The translations under genes and the position numbers were made by a program. DNA of 46,488 bases from contig DHHB01000084.1 of NCBI GenBank assembly GCA_002403075.1, forward strand, positions 77,163 to 123,650, in the 5' to 3' direction. How positions within the stretch are numbered: position 1 is the stretch's first letter; every line of letters begins with the position of its first letter. Positions 29,245 through 37,593 of this stretch are shown piece by piece. The DNA is from a bacterium UBP1_UBA4783. GTDB lineage: Bacteria; Krumholzibacteriota; Krumholzibacteriia; Krumholzibacteriales; Krumholzibacteriaceae. The notes below the pieces were generated by a model that was not told the origin of the DNA, made no database searches, and worked only from the letters and a program-made list of their open reading frames with translations.

Positions 29245-32208
29245 CTACCGCAAGATCTTGAGCGAGACCATGAGCTCGTCCGTCGTCTCGGCGCCGCGCT
29301 CGAAGGCACGAGCGTACCCGACCGAGAAGGTTGATTCAAGCGAAGAAAACAGAACGATCTTCGCGTTGACCTGCGCGCCGCCGTTTCCGATCGTGCGCCG
29401 GTGCTCGCCGCTCTCCATATCGGTCGCGATACCCGAGGCGAACAACGCGAGGCGCATCCAGTTCGCGTAGAGGGAGGGGATGCCGATCCGCTTGAACCGC
29501 ACGGGGGGGAGCGTCCACTCGAGGAGGGCCTTTCCGAAGTTCGTGCCGCCGATCGCGTTCAGCTCGGCGCCGGGAAAGCTGTAATGCTCGCGGTAGCGGT
29601 TGACCGTGGCGGCGTGATCGATCCAGTTGTTGCCGAAGCCGCCGAAGAAGAAGTTGGCGAACGGTTCCTCGCGCTTGCCGAACGAGTAGCCCGCCGCCGT
29701 GCGGAGCCAGATCGACGAGTGATCGATCGGCAGCAGCGCGCCGAGGTCGAGCGTCGCGTAGAAGCTCGGGTAGTTGACCGTGCGGACGTACGTGTTGTCG
29801 ACGTTGAGGCTCCAGAGCGCGCCTTTCTCGGCTTCGACCGATCCGATCGTTCCGCGGAGCCGTCGGTAGTTGAGGCTCGCCGACTGGCTGTAGAACTGAT
29901 CGTACGTCGTCGCCACGTTCTGATAGAGCGGCATCCGCTCGAGACCCCAGAAGCCCGAGACGCCGAGGGTGTACTGCAGCGACTTCGGGCCGTCCGAGAC
30001 CGGGTATCCCTTGAACTGAACGCCGAGAGAGTAGCCCTTGCGGCTCACCCGGGTCGGCCCGAAGAAGTCGTAGAAATCGGCCTTGTTGTACGTGCCCCGG
30101 AGCGTCCACCGCCAGTTCTCGTACTTGAGCTTCGCGTGGAAGCGCTCGTCGTCGGGAAGCTCAGCCGCCGGCGAATACGAAACGGTCGCGTTGAAGCCGT
30201 TGTGCCAGAGCGGATCCATGAAATCGGCGCGCAGCCCGAACGCGGCGGTCGTCTTGTACCCTTCCGCGATCGGAATGAGAGAGGTGAAGCGGGTGTTCCG
30301 CAGGGCGCTGAATCGCGTGGGACCGACGGCGATCGAGTCGAGGTTGACGACGAGCGGCGATCCGAGCTTCCATTCCTGAACGACGGGGTGGCTCTCGACG
30401 ACCGCCTGGCCGAGGTATTTGACCGGCGCGACGTCCTCGATCGCGGCGTTCGGAATCATGACCGGCACGAACCCCTTGCCGGTGAAGCTCATCGCGATGA
30501 TCGAGTCCGCGGATATAGCGAGCGGCCGGAACAGTCCCGTCTCGGCGTTGCTCACGCATTTCATGATCCCCGGCTCGAAATCGTAGCGGAAGACGTTCGA
30601 GACGCCGGTTTGATAGGACGTCCCGACGAGGGAGGCGCCGTCCGGGGAAAAGACGAATGTCGCCGCGGGGTTGTTCTCGAACTCCCAGAGGACCTCGTAG
30701 GAGCTGTCCCAGACGAGGAGGTTCGCCGTCTCCATGCGGACGAGACGCTGGTCGCCGTTGATCTCGGCGATCGTGCCGGAGAGATATTTCCCGTCGGGCG
30801 AGATGTCGATGTCGAAGATGTCCCTGCCGTAGGCGAGACGCAGGATCTCGCGGCCGTTCTCGTAGGGAGGCTCGAAGCGCACGAGAGACGAAAACCCGTT
30901 GTGATGCTGCACGCCCCAGAGGGAGCGGTCCGCGCGGTTCATGGCGAGATCCCCCGTGCGGCAGTTCTTGAAAAGGATCTTCGTTTCGCCGGTATCGAGA
31001 TAGTACGCGTTGAGGTCGCGGTAGGTGCGGCTGTTGTCCGTCGTGAAGAACAGGGTGCGGGAGGAGTCGTCGTACGCGAGGGAGCACACGTAGTAGAGGG
31101 CGGGGGTCGGGATCTCGCAGAGCTTGCGGAGCGTTCCGCGATCGATGTCGAGGGCCGCGATAGAGGAGAATTCGCCGGGATAGTTCACGGCCGTATAGAG
31201 CGTCCGGCTCGCGGGGTCGAAGAAGCTTCGCGACACCGAGCCGAGCGCCTGCCTCGAGAGGACCCGCGCCGGCGTGACCGGGTACGCCCGTATCGAGTCG
31301 AGGTTCGCCCGCTGCCACTCCCGCTCGAAATCGATCCAGCGAGCCCACTCGTCGTCGAGCGAGACGCCGTAGACCTTCTTGAACTGCGATGCGTAGTAGC
31401 GGCAGCTTCCGTCCTCCCGGCGGACCCAGTCGATGAGCTTCTCCGGACCGTACCGGTAGGCGAGGTAGGTGTCGAAACGCGTGCCGTAGAGGTACGCCAC
31501 CTGCCCGATCTGAAAATCGATCGCCGTGCCTTCCGACTGCAGCCCGACGGGCTCATAGAAGTAGCTCCCGTCGCGGACCATCGTGCGGAAGACCATCTCG
31601 TCCCATCCGGTGAGCACGCGTCCGATGCCTCCCGCCATCCACGTCTCGAGGAACACCGCGATCCCCTCGTGGTACCAGCGCGGGGCGTAGCGTCGCGGAT
31701 TCGTGAGGAAGCTGTAGAATATGGAGACCGGATCCTCGTCCGTCGGCGGCACCTTTCCAAGGAAGAGCTTGCGGTAGAACCGGTCGCCCCTCGTCGCCTG
31801 ATCCGAAGCGACGACGTGGACGAGCTCGTGGTTCGTGACCCAGTTCATGCGCTCGTTCGTCGGGCAGGTGTCGTACACGTACTCGAAGGGCTCGATCCCG
31901 AGGGTGATATAGTTGAACGGTATGGTCGTCGTGCCCGCGTATCCGTAATCGTCGAAATCCTGAAACGAAATGGTCACCTTTCCGCTCGGCTCGTAGCGGA
32001 AGAGCTTCTTGTGAAACGCGAAGGAGTTCTCGAAACAGCGGGCGAGGTGGGGGAGGATATAGTGGTGAGCGGAGTCGTAGTAGGCGAGCCGCAGGTCCTC
32101 GGTCTCGATCGTCTTATAGACCACCTTGAAGTCCGCGGCGCCTCCTGCCGTCGCGATTGCAGATACGAGGAGAATGGCGATGAGGCAGTAACGCCGCCCC
32201 CGGCACAT
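29245..32208 (-). CDS. gluzincin-like metalloprotease fused to a propeller and an outer-membrane barrel
   Basis: A 987-residue protein starting at ATG 32208, the first start downstream of a good promoter, and giving a signal peptide (about 1-24, CLIAILLVSAIATAGG). Residues 30-300 carry a zinc-peptidase pattern: NHELVHVVASD with His127, Glu128, His131, and WYHEGIAVFLETW with the third ligand Glu181, as in the peptidase-MA clan. Residues about 330-640 read as TolB/WD-type blades (FDIDISPDGKYLSG, FVFSPDGASLVG). The remainder is rich in amphipathic strands and looks like an Omp85/surface-antigen-type barrel (GYSLGVQFKGYP, WMRLALFASG). So it is probably an outer-membrane protein with a periplasmic or surface peptidase-like head. 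Function unknown. Confidence 0.8.
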   Translation of the reverse strand: MCRGRRYCLIAILLVSAIATAGGAADFKVVYKTIETEDLRLAYYDSAHHYILPHLARCFENSFAFHKKLFRYEPSGKVTISFQDFDDYGYAGTTTIPFNYITLGIEPFEYVYDTCPTNERMNWVTNHELVHVVASDQATRGDRFYRKLFLGKVPPTDEDPVSIFYSFLTNPRRYAPRWYHEGIAVFLETWMAGGIGRVLTGWDEMVFRTMVRDGSYFYEPVGLQSEGTAIDFQIGQVAYLYGTRFDTYLAYRYGPEKLIDWVRREDGSCRYYASQFKKVYGVSLDDEWARWIDFEREWQRANLDSIRAYPVTPARVLSRQALGSVSRSFFDPASRTLYTAVNYPGEFSSIAALDIDRGTLRKLCEIPTPALYYVCSLAYDDSSRTLFFTTDNSRTYRDLNAYYLDTGETKILFKNCRTGDLAMNRADRSLWGVQHHNGFSSLVRFEPPYENGREILRLAYGRDIFDIDISPDGKYLSGTIAEINGDQRLVRMETANLLVWDSSYEVLWEFENNPAATFVFSPDGASLVGTSYQTGVSNVFRYDFEPGIMKCVSNAETGLFRPLAISADSIIAMSFTGKGFVPVMIPNAAIEDVAPVKYLGQAVVESHPVVQEWKLGSPLVVNLDSIAVGPTRFSALRNTRFTSLIPIAEGYKTTAAFGLRADFMDPLWHNGFNATVSYSPAAELPDDERFHAKLKYENWRWTLRGTYNKADFYDFFGPTRVSRKGYSLGVQFKGYPVSDGPKSLQYTLGVSGFWGLERMPLYQNVATTYDQFYSQSASLNYRRLRGTIGSVEAEKGALWSLNVDNTYVRTVNYPSFYATLDLGALLPIDHSSIWLRTAAGYSFGKREEPFANFFFGGFGNNWIDHAATVNRYREHYSFPGAELNAIGGTNFGKALLEWTLPPVRFKRIGIPSLYANWMRLALFASGIATDMESGEHRRTIGNGGAQVNAKIVLFSSLESTFSVGYARAFERGAETTDELMVSLKILR

Positions 32209-32237
32209 ACCATTTAACTTGTTAAAAAATAGCATGT

Positions 32238-32266
32238 TATATAAATCTTGCAAGGCCCCGTTTCAA
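32238..32266 (-). promoter_or_regulatory. candidate sigma-70 promoter of the gluzincin/barrel gene
   Basis: Minus strand TTGAAA (32266-32261) and TATATA (32243-32238) with a 17-bp spacer, 30 bp before the ATG at 32208. This position argues against the earlier in-frame starts at 32253 and 32235. Confidence 0.65.
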
Positions 32267-32272
32267 TGAGAT

Positions 32273-32340
32273 GTCCGCGGGGGGAGGAGGCTTTCCCCCT
32301 TCCCCCGCGGACCCGGTGAGAGTCCCGATTATCCGGGACT
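32273..32340 (-). terminator. two hairpins after the helical-repeat gene, probable terminator region
   Basis: A 7-bp stem AGTCCCG/CGGGACT (32321-32340) overlaps the TAG of the repeat gene. It is followed by an 11-bp stem GTCCGCGGGGG/CCCCCGCGGAC (32273-32312) with an 18-base loop. No clear U-run follows, so termination is inferred from stem strength and from the fresh promoter just downstream. Confidence 0.45.
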
Positions 32341-34489
32341 ATTCCTTGGCGGCCGTCGAACGCTCCTGCATCGGCGTCGCTGACCGCTCCATCATGGGCG
32401 TCGAACGTTCGAGCGCAGCCCACGAGCGCTCGAATACGCCCGCGGCCTTCTCGGGGGTGACGCGTCCCATCAACGAGGCCATTTCCTTGAACGTGGCCCC
32501 GTCGAGCATGATCGACTTCGCCTCGAGCGGCGCGGCCTTGATGAAGTTCGCCCGCTCAGCCGCCGGGAGGGCCTTGAACATGGAGGCCTTTTCCTGAACG
32601 GTCGCGAGATCGACCATGGCGGCCATTTCGGCCTCGCTCGCGCGCGCGAGCATCTCGCTCCTCGCCGCGGCGGATTCGCGCTCGAACATCTCGGGCCGAA
32701 CGCCGCTGCGCTCGAAGAAGACCCGCTGCATCTCGGGCGTGAACCGGGCGAAGAGGGCGGCGCGCACGTCGCTCGCGCCGAGCTTGAAGATGTTGGCCCG
32801 CTCGGCGACGGTGGCGTCCTTGAGGAGCGCGGCGTACACGGCGACCGGCGCACGCGCGAGCAGCGCTGCCTGCTCGGGCTGCGACGCGTAGCCGAGGATC
32901 TCCGCGCGCTGCTGCAGGGAGGCGCGCTGGGCCATAAACGCCTGATTCATCTCGGACGCGCGCGCGACGAAGTCCGCGCGCAGCGCGAGAGACGAGTGGC
33001 CGATGAGCTCGCGCCGCGCCGTCATGTCGACGCGCTGGACGAGGAACGCGCGCTCCTTCGCGGAGGCGAGGTCCACGCACGCGGCCTTTTCCTGGATCGC
33101 GGCGTTCTTCGCGACGAAATCGGCCCGCTCAGCGAGCGGCAGCGCCTTGAAGGCCTGCGCGGTCATGTTGACGCGGTCGAGGAAGGCCTGCTGATCGCGC
33201 GCGGGAAGCCGCTCGAACATCGCCGCCTGCTCTTGGGGCGTCGCCTTTCCGAAGTACACGGTCGCCTTCTCCTGCGCCGATACGCTCTTCATCAGGGCGC
33301 TGAGCTCGGCCTCGGGGGCGCGGCCCAGAAAGTCCGCCACGGGATCGGCCGTTCTCGCGACGAGCATGGCGGCCTGATCGGGCGTCATGCGAGCGGCGAA
33401 GGTCGCGCGCTCCTCGAGGGACGCGACGTTCATGGCCTTCGCCTGCTGGAGGACGTCGGCGCGTTCGAACACGGCGATCGTGCGTTCCATGGCCGGCACG
33501 GAGAGGATCCGTCCGTGCTGCTCGGGAGTGAGACGCTCCATCATGAAGCGGCTCCGCTCCTCGACCGGCAGCTTGTTCCAGGCTTCCATCGTGACGGAGA
33601 ACTTCCCGAGAAACGCCGCTTTGTCGGGAGCGGCGAGGTGCTCGAAGAACTCCACGCGCTCCTGCGGAGTCGCATACGCGAAGAACTTTCCGAGCTCGAT
33701 CGCGGACAGTCTCTTGAGGAAGGAAGCCCGCTCCTCGAGCGGCATGCTCTGGAATATCTGCGCTTTTTCGACCGGGGTCGCGCGAAGGAACATGACGGCG
33801 CGCTCGGCCGGCGTGCAGTTCTTGGCGACCGCGGCGAACTCATCGGGTGTGGCGCGCTGAAGCAGGCGGGAGGTCTTCTCGAACTCGCAGCGGCCGAGGC
33901 ACTGCACCTGCCGCTCAACCGGAGCGAGAACGATGAAGGAGGCCTTCTCCTGCACCGTCGCCTGATCGAAGAGCCTCGCGCATTCGACTTCGGGAGCCCG
34001 CGCGAGCATCTCGGAGCGCTGCAGCATCGTTGCGGAGGTCCGGCCGTAGTCGTCCATCGTGAAGCCGGCGCGCTCGGCGACCTGATCCTGCGCCGGGCGC
34101 GGCAGACGCGCGAAGAGCTCGGTCCGCGCCTGGGCCGGGATCGATTTCCAGAGCGCGAACTGCTCCGCCGGCGTCAGTTTGTTGAAGACCTCGGCCCGCT
34201 CGAACTCGGGCGCCCGCTTCAGGAGCTCGGCCCGAAGCGTCGGCGTAGCGCGTTCGAAGAAAGCGGCCGCCTCTTCAGCGGTCATATGGTACTCCGGCGA
34301 ATCGGCGTATCCCTGATCCGCGAGCACCACATCCGTATCGGTTATCTGCTCGGAACGGTACTTATTGGCCGTTCCGATGGCGCCCGTCGTATCGTCCTTG
34401 GACGGGGCCTGGTAGACGAGGGCGAAATACGCGATCGCGATAACCGCGACGACCACGATTCCGCCGAGCAAGAATCGTCCCCTTGCCAT
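32339..34489 (-). CDS. membrane-anchored protein of about fifty 12-residue helical repeats
   Basis: A 716-residue protein starting at ATG 34489 (GAGGAGG eight bases upstream). One N-terminal transmembrane helix (FLLGGIVVVAVIAIAYFALVY) is followed by a short linker and then, from about residue 70 to the end, continuous degenerate repeats with a period near 12: ERAxFFxRATPx, e.g. ERAVMFLRATPVEK, ERVEFFEHLAAPDK, EKASMFKALPAAERANF. Alternate units often end in Pro, as expected for short helices stacked in an alpha-solenoid, loosely like the MgtE N-terminal domain, but there is no ion channel. A copy of the ECF-type promoter element lies upstream. I know no family with this layout. It is probably a periplasmic or cytoplasmic-face scaffold made under envelope stress. 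Confidence 0.85.
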   Translation of the reverse strand: MARGRFLLGGIVVVAVIAIAYFALVYQAPSKDDTTGAIGTANKYRSEQITDTDVVLADQGYADSPEYHMTAEEAAAFFERATPTLRAELLKRAPEFERAEVFNKLTPAEQFALWKSIPAQARTELFARLPRPAQDQVAERAGFTMDDYGRTSATMLQRSEMLARAPEVECARLFDQATVQEKASFIVLAPVERQVQCLGRCEFEKTSRLLQRATPDEFAAVAKNCTPAERAVMFLRATPVEKAQIFQSMPLEERASFLKRLSAIELGKFFAYATPQERVEFFEHLAAPDKAAFLGKFSVTMEAWNKLPVEERSRFMMERLTPEQHGRILSVPAMERTIAVFERADVLQQAKAMNVASLEERATFAARMTPDQAAMLVARTADPVADFLGRAPEAELSALMKSVSAQEKATVYFGKATPQEQAAMFERLPARDQQAFLDRVNMTAQAFKALPLAERADFVAKNAAIQEKAACVDLASAKERAFLVQRVDMTARRELIGHSSLALRADFVARASEMNQAFMAQRASLQQRAEILGYASQPEQAALLARAPVAVYAALLKDATVAERANIFKLGASDVRAALFARFTPEMQRVFFERSGVRPEMFERESAAARSEMLARASEAEMAAMVDLATVQEKASMFKALPAAERANFIKAAPLEAKSIMLDGATFKEMASLMGRVTPEKAAGVFERSWAALERSTPMMERSATPMQERSTAAKE

Positions 34490-34559
34490 CTCGAACCTCC
34501 TCTCGAAAAATGAGCCTCTCATGAAATGCCTACCAACAGGTTGCCGGACGTCACACTTG

Positions 34560-34586
34560 AACTACAAATCGACGGGCGAAAGGTTG
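34560..34586 (-). promoter_or_regulatory. ECF-type promoter element before the helical-repeat gene
   Basis: On the minus strand the element begins CAACCTTTCGCCCG (-35 part) and ends ATTTGTAGTT (-10 part). It matches the element before the sigma gene at 21 of 27 positions without gaps. It lies between the anti-sigma stop and the repeat-gene start, about 70 bases before the ATG. Confidence 0.75.
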
Positions 34587-34608
34587 GCGACGAAGTACGG
34601 ATCATCCC

Positions 34609-35376
34609 CTAGTTTCGGTCCACGAGAAACGTCCGCTCGAAAAGCGTGCCTTCGGCGCCCGTCACGCGCACGCTCACGGGGGGGCGCTCGCCCTTCGCGT
34701 CGCCGAACACCGCCACGAACTCGCACCGGCCGTTCACGCGCACGGCGACGCCTTCGGCCGAGCCGCGGAGCGCGTACGGACCGCACTCCGGCGCGCGGAC
34801 GCTCCGCAAAACGAGGGTTCCCGCCGGCGAGATTTCGATCTCCACTTCGGTATCCGCGTCGACGGAAACGCTCGCGATGACGGCTTGATCGCGGTACTGG
34901 ACGATCGCCGTGCCGGCGAGGCCGGGCACGGAAATCGCAGCCGACTGTGCGTCGATGACGGCTCCCGCCCGCTCCCGTTCGGCGAGCGTTCCGTAGAGAT
35001 CCCGCACGTTGAGCTGATTTCCCCCGTTGAGCGCCTGGTAGACGATGATGAAGACGATGATGCCCACGGCGATGCCGGCCGCGAACGCGTAGGCGATCTT
35101 CCGGCGCGGGCTCAGGAAATCGAGAAAGAAACCCCGCTCGCGCTCGACGAGGGCGTGGCGAGCCGCGATGGCGTCGATGATCCTCGCTTCCATGGAAGCG
35201 GGCGGATTCACGTCGCCGGCGTCTTCGAACATCCGGACCACCCGTCCGAGCTCGTCGAACTGCCGCCGCGCGTCTTCGTTCTCGGCGAGGTGGGAGCGAA
35301 GCGCAGCGCTTTCTTCCGGCGAATTGGCGTTGTCGAGCTCGCGGTGCATGAGCTCCTGCCAGCGTTCTTTTTTCAT
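34609..35376 (-). CDS. transmembrane anti-sigma factor
   Basis: Partner of the ECF sigma factor encoded immediately upstream: its ATG overlaps the sigma stop as ATGA, indicating translational coupling. The 255 residues comprise a cytoplasmic helical domain (about 1-90, WQELMHRELDNANSPEES, then LRSHLAENEDARRQFDEL) with the spacing of the anti-sigma zinc-finger fold but without its Cys residues, one transmembrane helix at about 94-115 (IAYAFAAGIAVGIIVFIIVY) and a periplasmic beta-rich domain. The domain order, size and operon position are typical. The missing Cys ligands mean it is a non-zinc version, unlikely to sense redox through them. Confidence 0.88.
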   Translation of the reverse strand: MKKERWQELMHRELDNANSPEESAALRSHLAENEDARRQFDELGRVVRMFEDAGDVNPPASMEARIIDAIAARHALVERERGFFLDFLSPRRKIAYAFAAGIAVGIIVFIIVYQALNGGNQLNVRDLYGTLAERERAGAVIDAQSAAISVPGLAGTAIVQYRDQAVIASVSVDADTEVEIEISPAGTLVLRSVRAPECGPYALRGSAEGVAVRVNGRCEFVAVFGDAKGERPPVSVRVTGAEGTLFERTFLVDRN

Positions 35377-35900
35377 GGCGCATACCCCATTTTCAGGAGC
35401 GAGTCCCTGAGCATCCGCCTCCCGGAAAAGATCCGCGATTTGACCGTTTTTTCGGGGATATCGAGAATGGCCGCTATCTCGGCGTACGAGAGATCCTGAA
35501 AATGGCGGAGGATGACGGCCGTTCGGTACTCGAGCGGGATGCGCATGAGCGCGTCCTGCAGCCGTTCGCTCGTTTCGTTCTGAATACAGGCTTCATCGGC
35601 GGTTTCCGGGGAAGAGCGGAGCTCGTCGTCGAGCGGGACCGTGCGGCTGTTTCGTTTCGCCGCGTTGATCGCCTCGTGCACGGCGATCTTGTACAGCCAG
35701 TTGAAGATGTTGTGCGAGGGATCGTACCGCTCGAGCCGCTCGTACGCTTTTATGAATGTCGTTTGCGTGATATCCATGGCGTCCTCGTCATCGCTCACGA
35801 TCCGGTATGCCACGTTGAATATGGCCTTCCCGTATCGATGGACGACCGCTCCAAAAGCTTCTCGATCCATCTGCGAGGCCTTCATCATGCGCCGCCTCAT
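35373..35900 (-). CDS. ECF-family RNA polymerase sigma factor
   Basis: Group 4 sigma-70 factor of 175 residues. Region 2 is seen in FGAVVHRYGKAIFNVAYRIV, DDEDAMDITQTTFIKAYERL and NWLYKIAVHEAINAAKR; region 4 in LMRIPLEYRTAVILRHFQDL and YAEIAAILDIPEKTVKSRI. The outer ATG at 35900 is only 8 bases from the promoter's -10 part, so translation may instead begin at ATG 35888, which has AGGCGG before it. The gene overlaps the anti-sigma gene by 4 bases and carries the regulon promoter upstream, so it is probably autoregulated. Confidence 0.95.
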   Translation of the reverse strand: MRRRMMKASQMDREAFGAVVHRYGKAIFNVAYRIVSDDEDAMDITQTTFIKAYERLERYDPSHNIFNWLYKIAVHEAINAAKRNSRTVPLDDELRSSPETADEACIQNETSERLQDALMRIPLEYRTAVILRHFQDLSYAEIAAILDIPEKTVKSRIFSGRRMLRDSLLKMGYAP

Positions 35901-35907
35901 CTGTTCT

Positions 35908-35934
35908 AACTACAAACGAACCGGTGAAAAGTTG
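35908..35934 (-). promoter_or_regulatory. ECF-type autoregulatory promoter of the sigma gene
   Basis: Minus strand CAACTTTTCACCGG (-35 part) and GTTTGTAGTT (-10 part), the same arrangement and spacing as the element at 34560-34586. It sits directly before the sigma gene, as expected for an ECF factor that activates its own transcription. Confidence 0.75.
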
Positions 35935-36020
35935 TCGTGCGAAGAGCCGCTCTCTGAGATGTCGCGCAAATCCCTATGGTAAACGTCGCGCATCCGCGCG
36001 ATGGTCTCTCCGTCCGAAGC

Positions 36021-36305
36021 CTATTCGATGGGAAAGATTATATCGAACCCCGCGATGCGAAAAATCTCCCGTATGTGCTTGTTGAGATGCACGAGCGTCA
36101 ACGTGCGTCCCGTGTCGCTCAGGCGCTTCTGGGTCGCGAGCAGCGCGCCGAGACCGGCGCTCGAAATGTAGTCGAGCGCCGCGAAATCGATCGTGCACGA
36201 CTCCGATATCGCGTCGAGAACCGCGCGGGCCCTGTCGGCCTGTGACGCGTCGAGGCGTCCCGTGAAGAAAAGCGAACCGGATTCGCCGCGGCTCACGTCA
36301 AACAT
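36021..36305 (-). CDS. STAS-domain anti-sigma factor antagonist (RsbV/SpoIIAA-like)
   Basis: A 94-residue single STAS domain. LFFTGRLDASQADRAR covers the first strands and helix, and DYISSAGLGALL is the phosphorylation loop with Ser48 and Ser49. In partner switching the unphosphorylated form binds the HATPase kinase and frees its target. Its ATG overlaps the end of the HATPase gene by 8 bases, so the two are made together. A phosphatase of the PP2C/RsbU type is encoded two genes upstream. Confidence 0.93.
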   Translation of the reverse strand: MFDVSRGESGSLFFTGRLDASQADRARAVLDAISESCTIDFAALDYISSAGLGALLATQKRLSDTGRTLTLVHLNKHIREIFRIAGFDIIFPIE

Positions 36306-36711
36306 GCACGTCCTCCAGTTTCTTGATTGCGGTCACGCGAAAGGTGCGATGATCGTATTCGTAGGTCAGGCTGTCGACCATGCTTTTCACGAGATGGATG
36401 CCGAGTCCTCCCGGTGTCCGGTCGGCGAGCGGGAGCGCCGTATCGGGCGGATGATCGGGGTCGACGACGACCGGATCCACGTCGAAATCGACGAGGCGGA
36501 TGACGAGCTGCCCGTCTTCGCGGTCGAGGCTCACGTCGATGGCGTCGCTGCCCCCCGTATTGTGGCGGACGAGGTTCGTGAAGAGCTCCTCCGCGGCGAG
36601 CCGGACGACGAAGAGCACTCCCTCGCCGAGTTTCTGCGTCTCGGCGAAACGCTCGACGAAGCGAAAGAGATCGTCGAGCGAGTCGAGGTTCCTTCCGAAC
36701 GATTCCTTCAT
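36298..36711 (-). CDS. anti-sigma regulatory factor, HATPase Ser/Thr kinase (RsbW-like)
   Basis: A 137-residue GHKL/HATPase_c protein from ATG 36711. Visible are the N-box LAAEELFTNLVRHN, the G1-like DFDVDPVVV segment and the G2-like PGGLGIHLVKSM lid. RsbW-type proteins phosphorylate a STAS partner and sequester a sigma factor or another target. The gene lies 50 bp after the channel gene and overlaps the STAS gene. No group-3 sigma factor is encoded next to it; the nearest sigma gene is the ECF one downstream, which has its own membrane anti-sigma factor, so the output of this module is open. Confidence 0.92.
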   Translation of the reverse strand: MKESFGRNLDSLDDLFRFVERFAETQKLGEGVLFVVRLAAEELFTNLVRHNTGGSDAIDVSLDREDGQLVIRLVDFDVDPVVVDPDHPPDTALPLADRTPGGLGIHLVKSMVDSLTYEYDHRTFRVTAIKKLEDVHV

Positions 36712-36761
36712 GCCGTTTCGAGCCGCACCCGATGCGCATGCGGCCCCGCGCATCCCCTCTT

Positions 36762-37556
36762 TCACGTTATCGGTTTCCCGCAGTGCGGGCAGATACGCCG
36801 CCCGCGTCGACTGTTGCGTATCTGCGCCCCGTACCCCGCGGCGATGATGCCCGCCGGGAGGATGAAAAGGCCGATGCCGAGCACCGCGATGAGGCCGCTG
36901 AGTATCTTGCCGGCCGTCGTGACCGGTAGAACGTCCCCGTACCCGACCGTCGTCATCGTGACGACGCCCCACCACATCGCCGCCGGAATGCTCGAGAAGA
37001 TCTCGGGCTGCGCGGGGCCCTCGATGAAGTACATGAGCGCCGAGGCGATGAGGAGCAGGATGAGGGACATCGCGACGGCGACGCCGAGCTCCTCGCGCTT
37101 CTCCGAAACCACGGCGCCCATGGTCCGGATCGATTCCGAGTACCGTCCGAGCTTGAGAAGCCGCAGGAGCCGCATGAGCCGAAGCGCGCGAACGAAGATG
37201 AGGTCGAACGGTATGAGCATCGGGAGGTAGAAGGGGAGAACGGCGACGAGATCGATGATCGCGAAGGGCGTGAAGAAATACCTGATCCGGCCGAGGACGG
37301 GGCGCCGGTACGAATCGTTGCGCGTGCAGACCCACATGCGAAGGACGTATTCGATCGAAAAGATCGCCACGGAAACGAGCTCGAACGCGCGGAATTGCTT
37401 CACGTACCGGGACGCGAAGGGACGGACCGTGTGCATCGTTACGGCGACGACGTTGCCGACGATGAGGACGATGAGAAGGGCGTTCACGAGCCGGCCGGCG
37501 CGGGAGCCGGTCGACGTTTCGAGTATCTCGTACAGCTTCGATTGAACGGCCCGCAT
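36762..37556 (-). CDS. voltage-gated-like potassium channel
   Basis: Six-transmembrane cation channel of 264 residues. S1-S3 are followed by an arginine-rich S4 (RALRLMRLLRLLKLGR, 123-138), S5, the pore helix and the K+ selectivity filter TTVGYGD (202-208), then S6. The C-terminus is short and ends in CPHCGKPIT, a single CxxC knuckle that lacks a second pair and so might bind zinc only between subunits. It is embedded between the phosphatase and kinase genes of the partner-switching set with gaps of 37 and 50 bp, which suggests shared transcription and perhaps a link between membrane potential and the signalling module. Confidence 0.92.
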   Translation of the reverse strand: MRAVQSKLYEILETSTGSRAGRLVNALLIVLIVGNVVAVTMHTVRPFASRYVKQFRAFELVSVAIFSIEYVLRMWVCTRNDSYRRPVLGRIRYFFTPFAIIDLVAVLPFYLPMLIPFDLIFVRALRLMRLLRLLKLGRYSESIRTMGAVVSEKREELGVAVAMSLILLLIASALMYFIEGPAQPEIFSSIPAAMWWGVVTMTTVGYGDVLPVTTAGKILSGLIAVLGIGLFILPAGIIAAGYGAQIRNSRRGRRICPHCGKPIT

Positions 37557-37593
37557 CCGCGATCGACCTCCGAGCGTGGAACGCCCGAGCCTT

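Noticed and set aside
29401..32217. A 938-codon plus-strand frame opposite the gluzincin/barrel gene
   Set aside because: Shadow frame of biased composition with no domain pattern; the minus strand has signal peptide, HExxH and a promoter.
36712..37335. Upstream extension of the RsbW-like frame
   Set aside because: It is antisense-free but overlaps the potassium channel gene in another frame on the same strand and lacks any domain; the HATPase domain starts at 36711.
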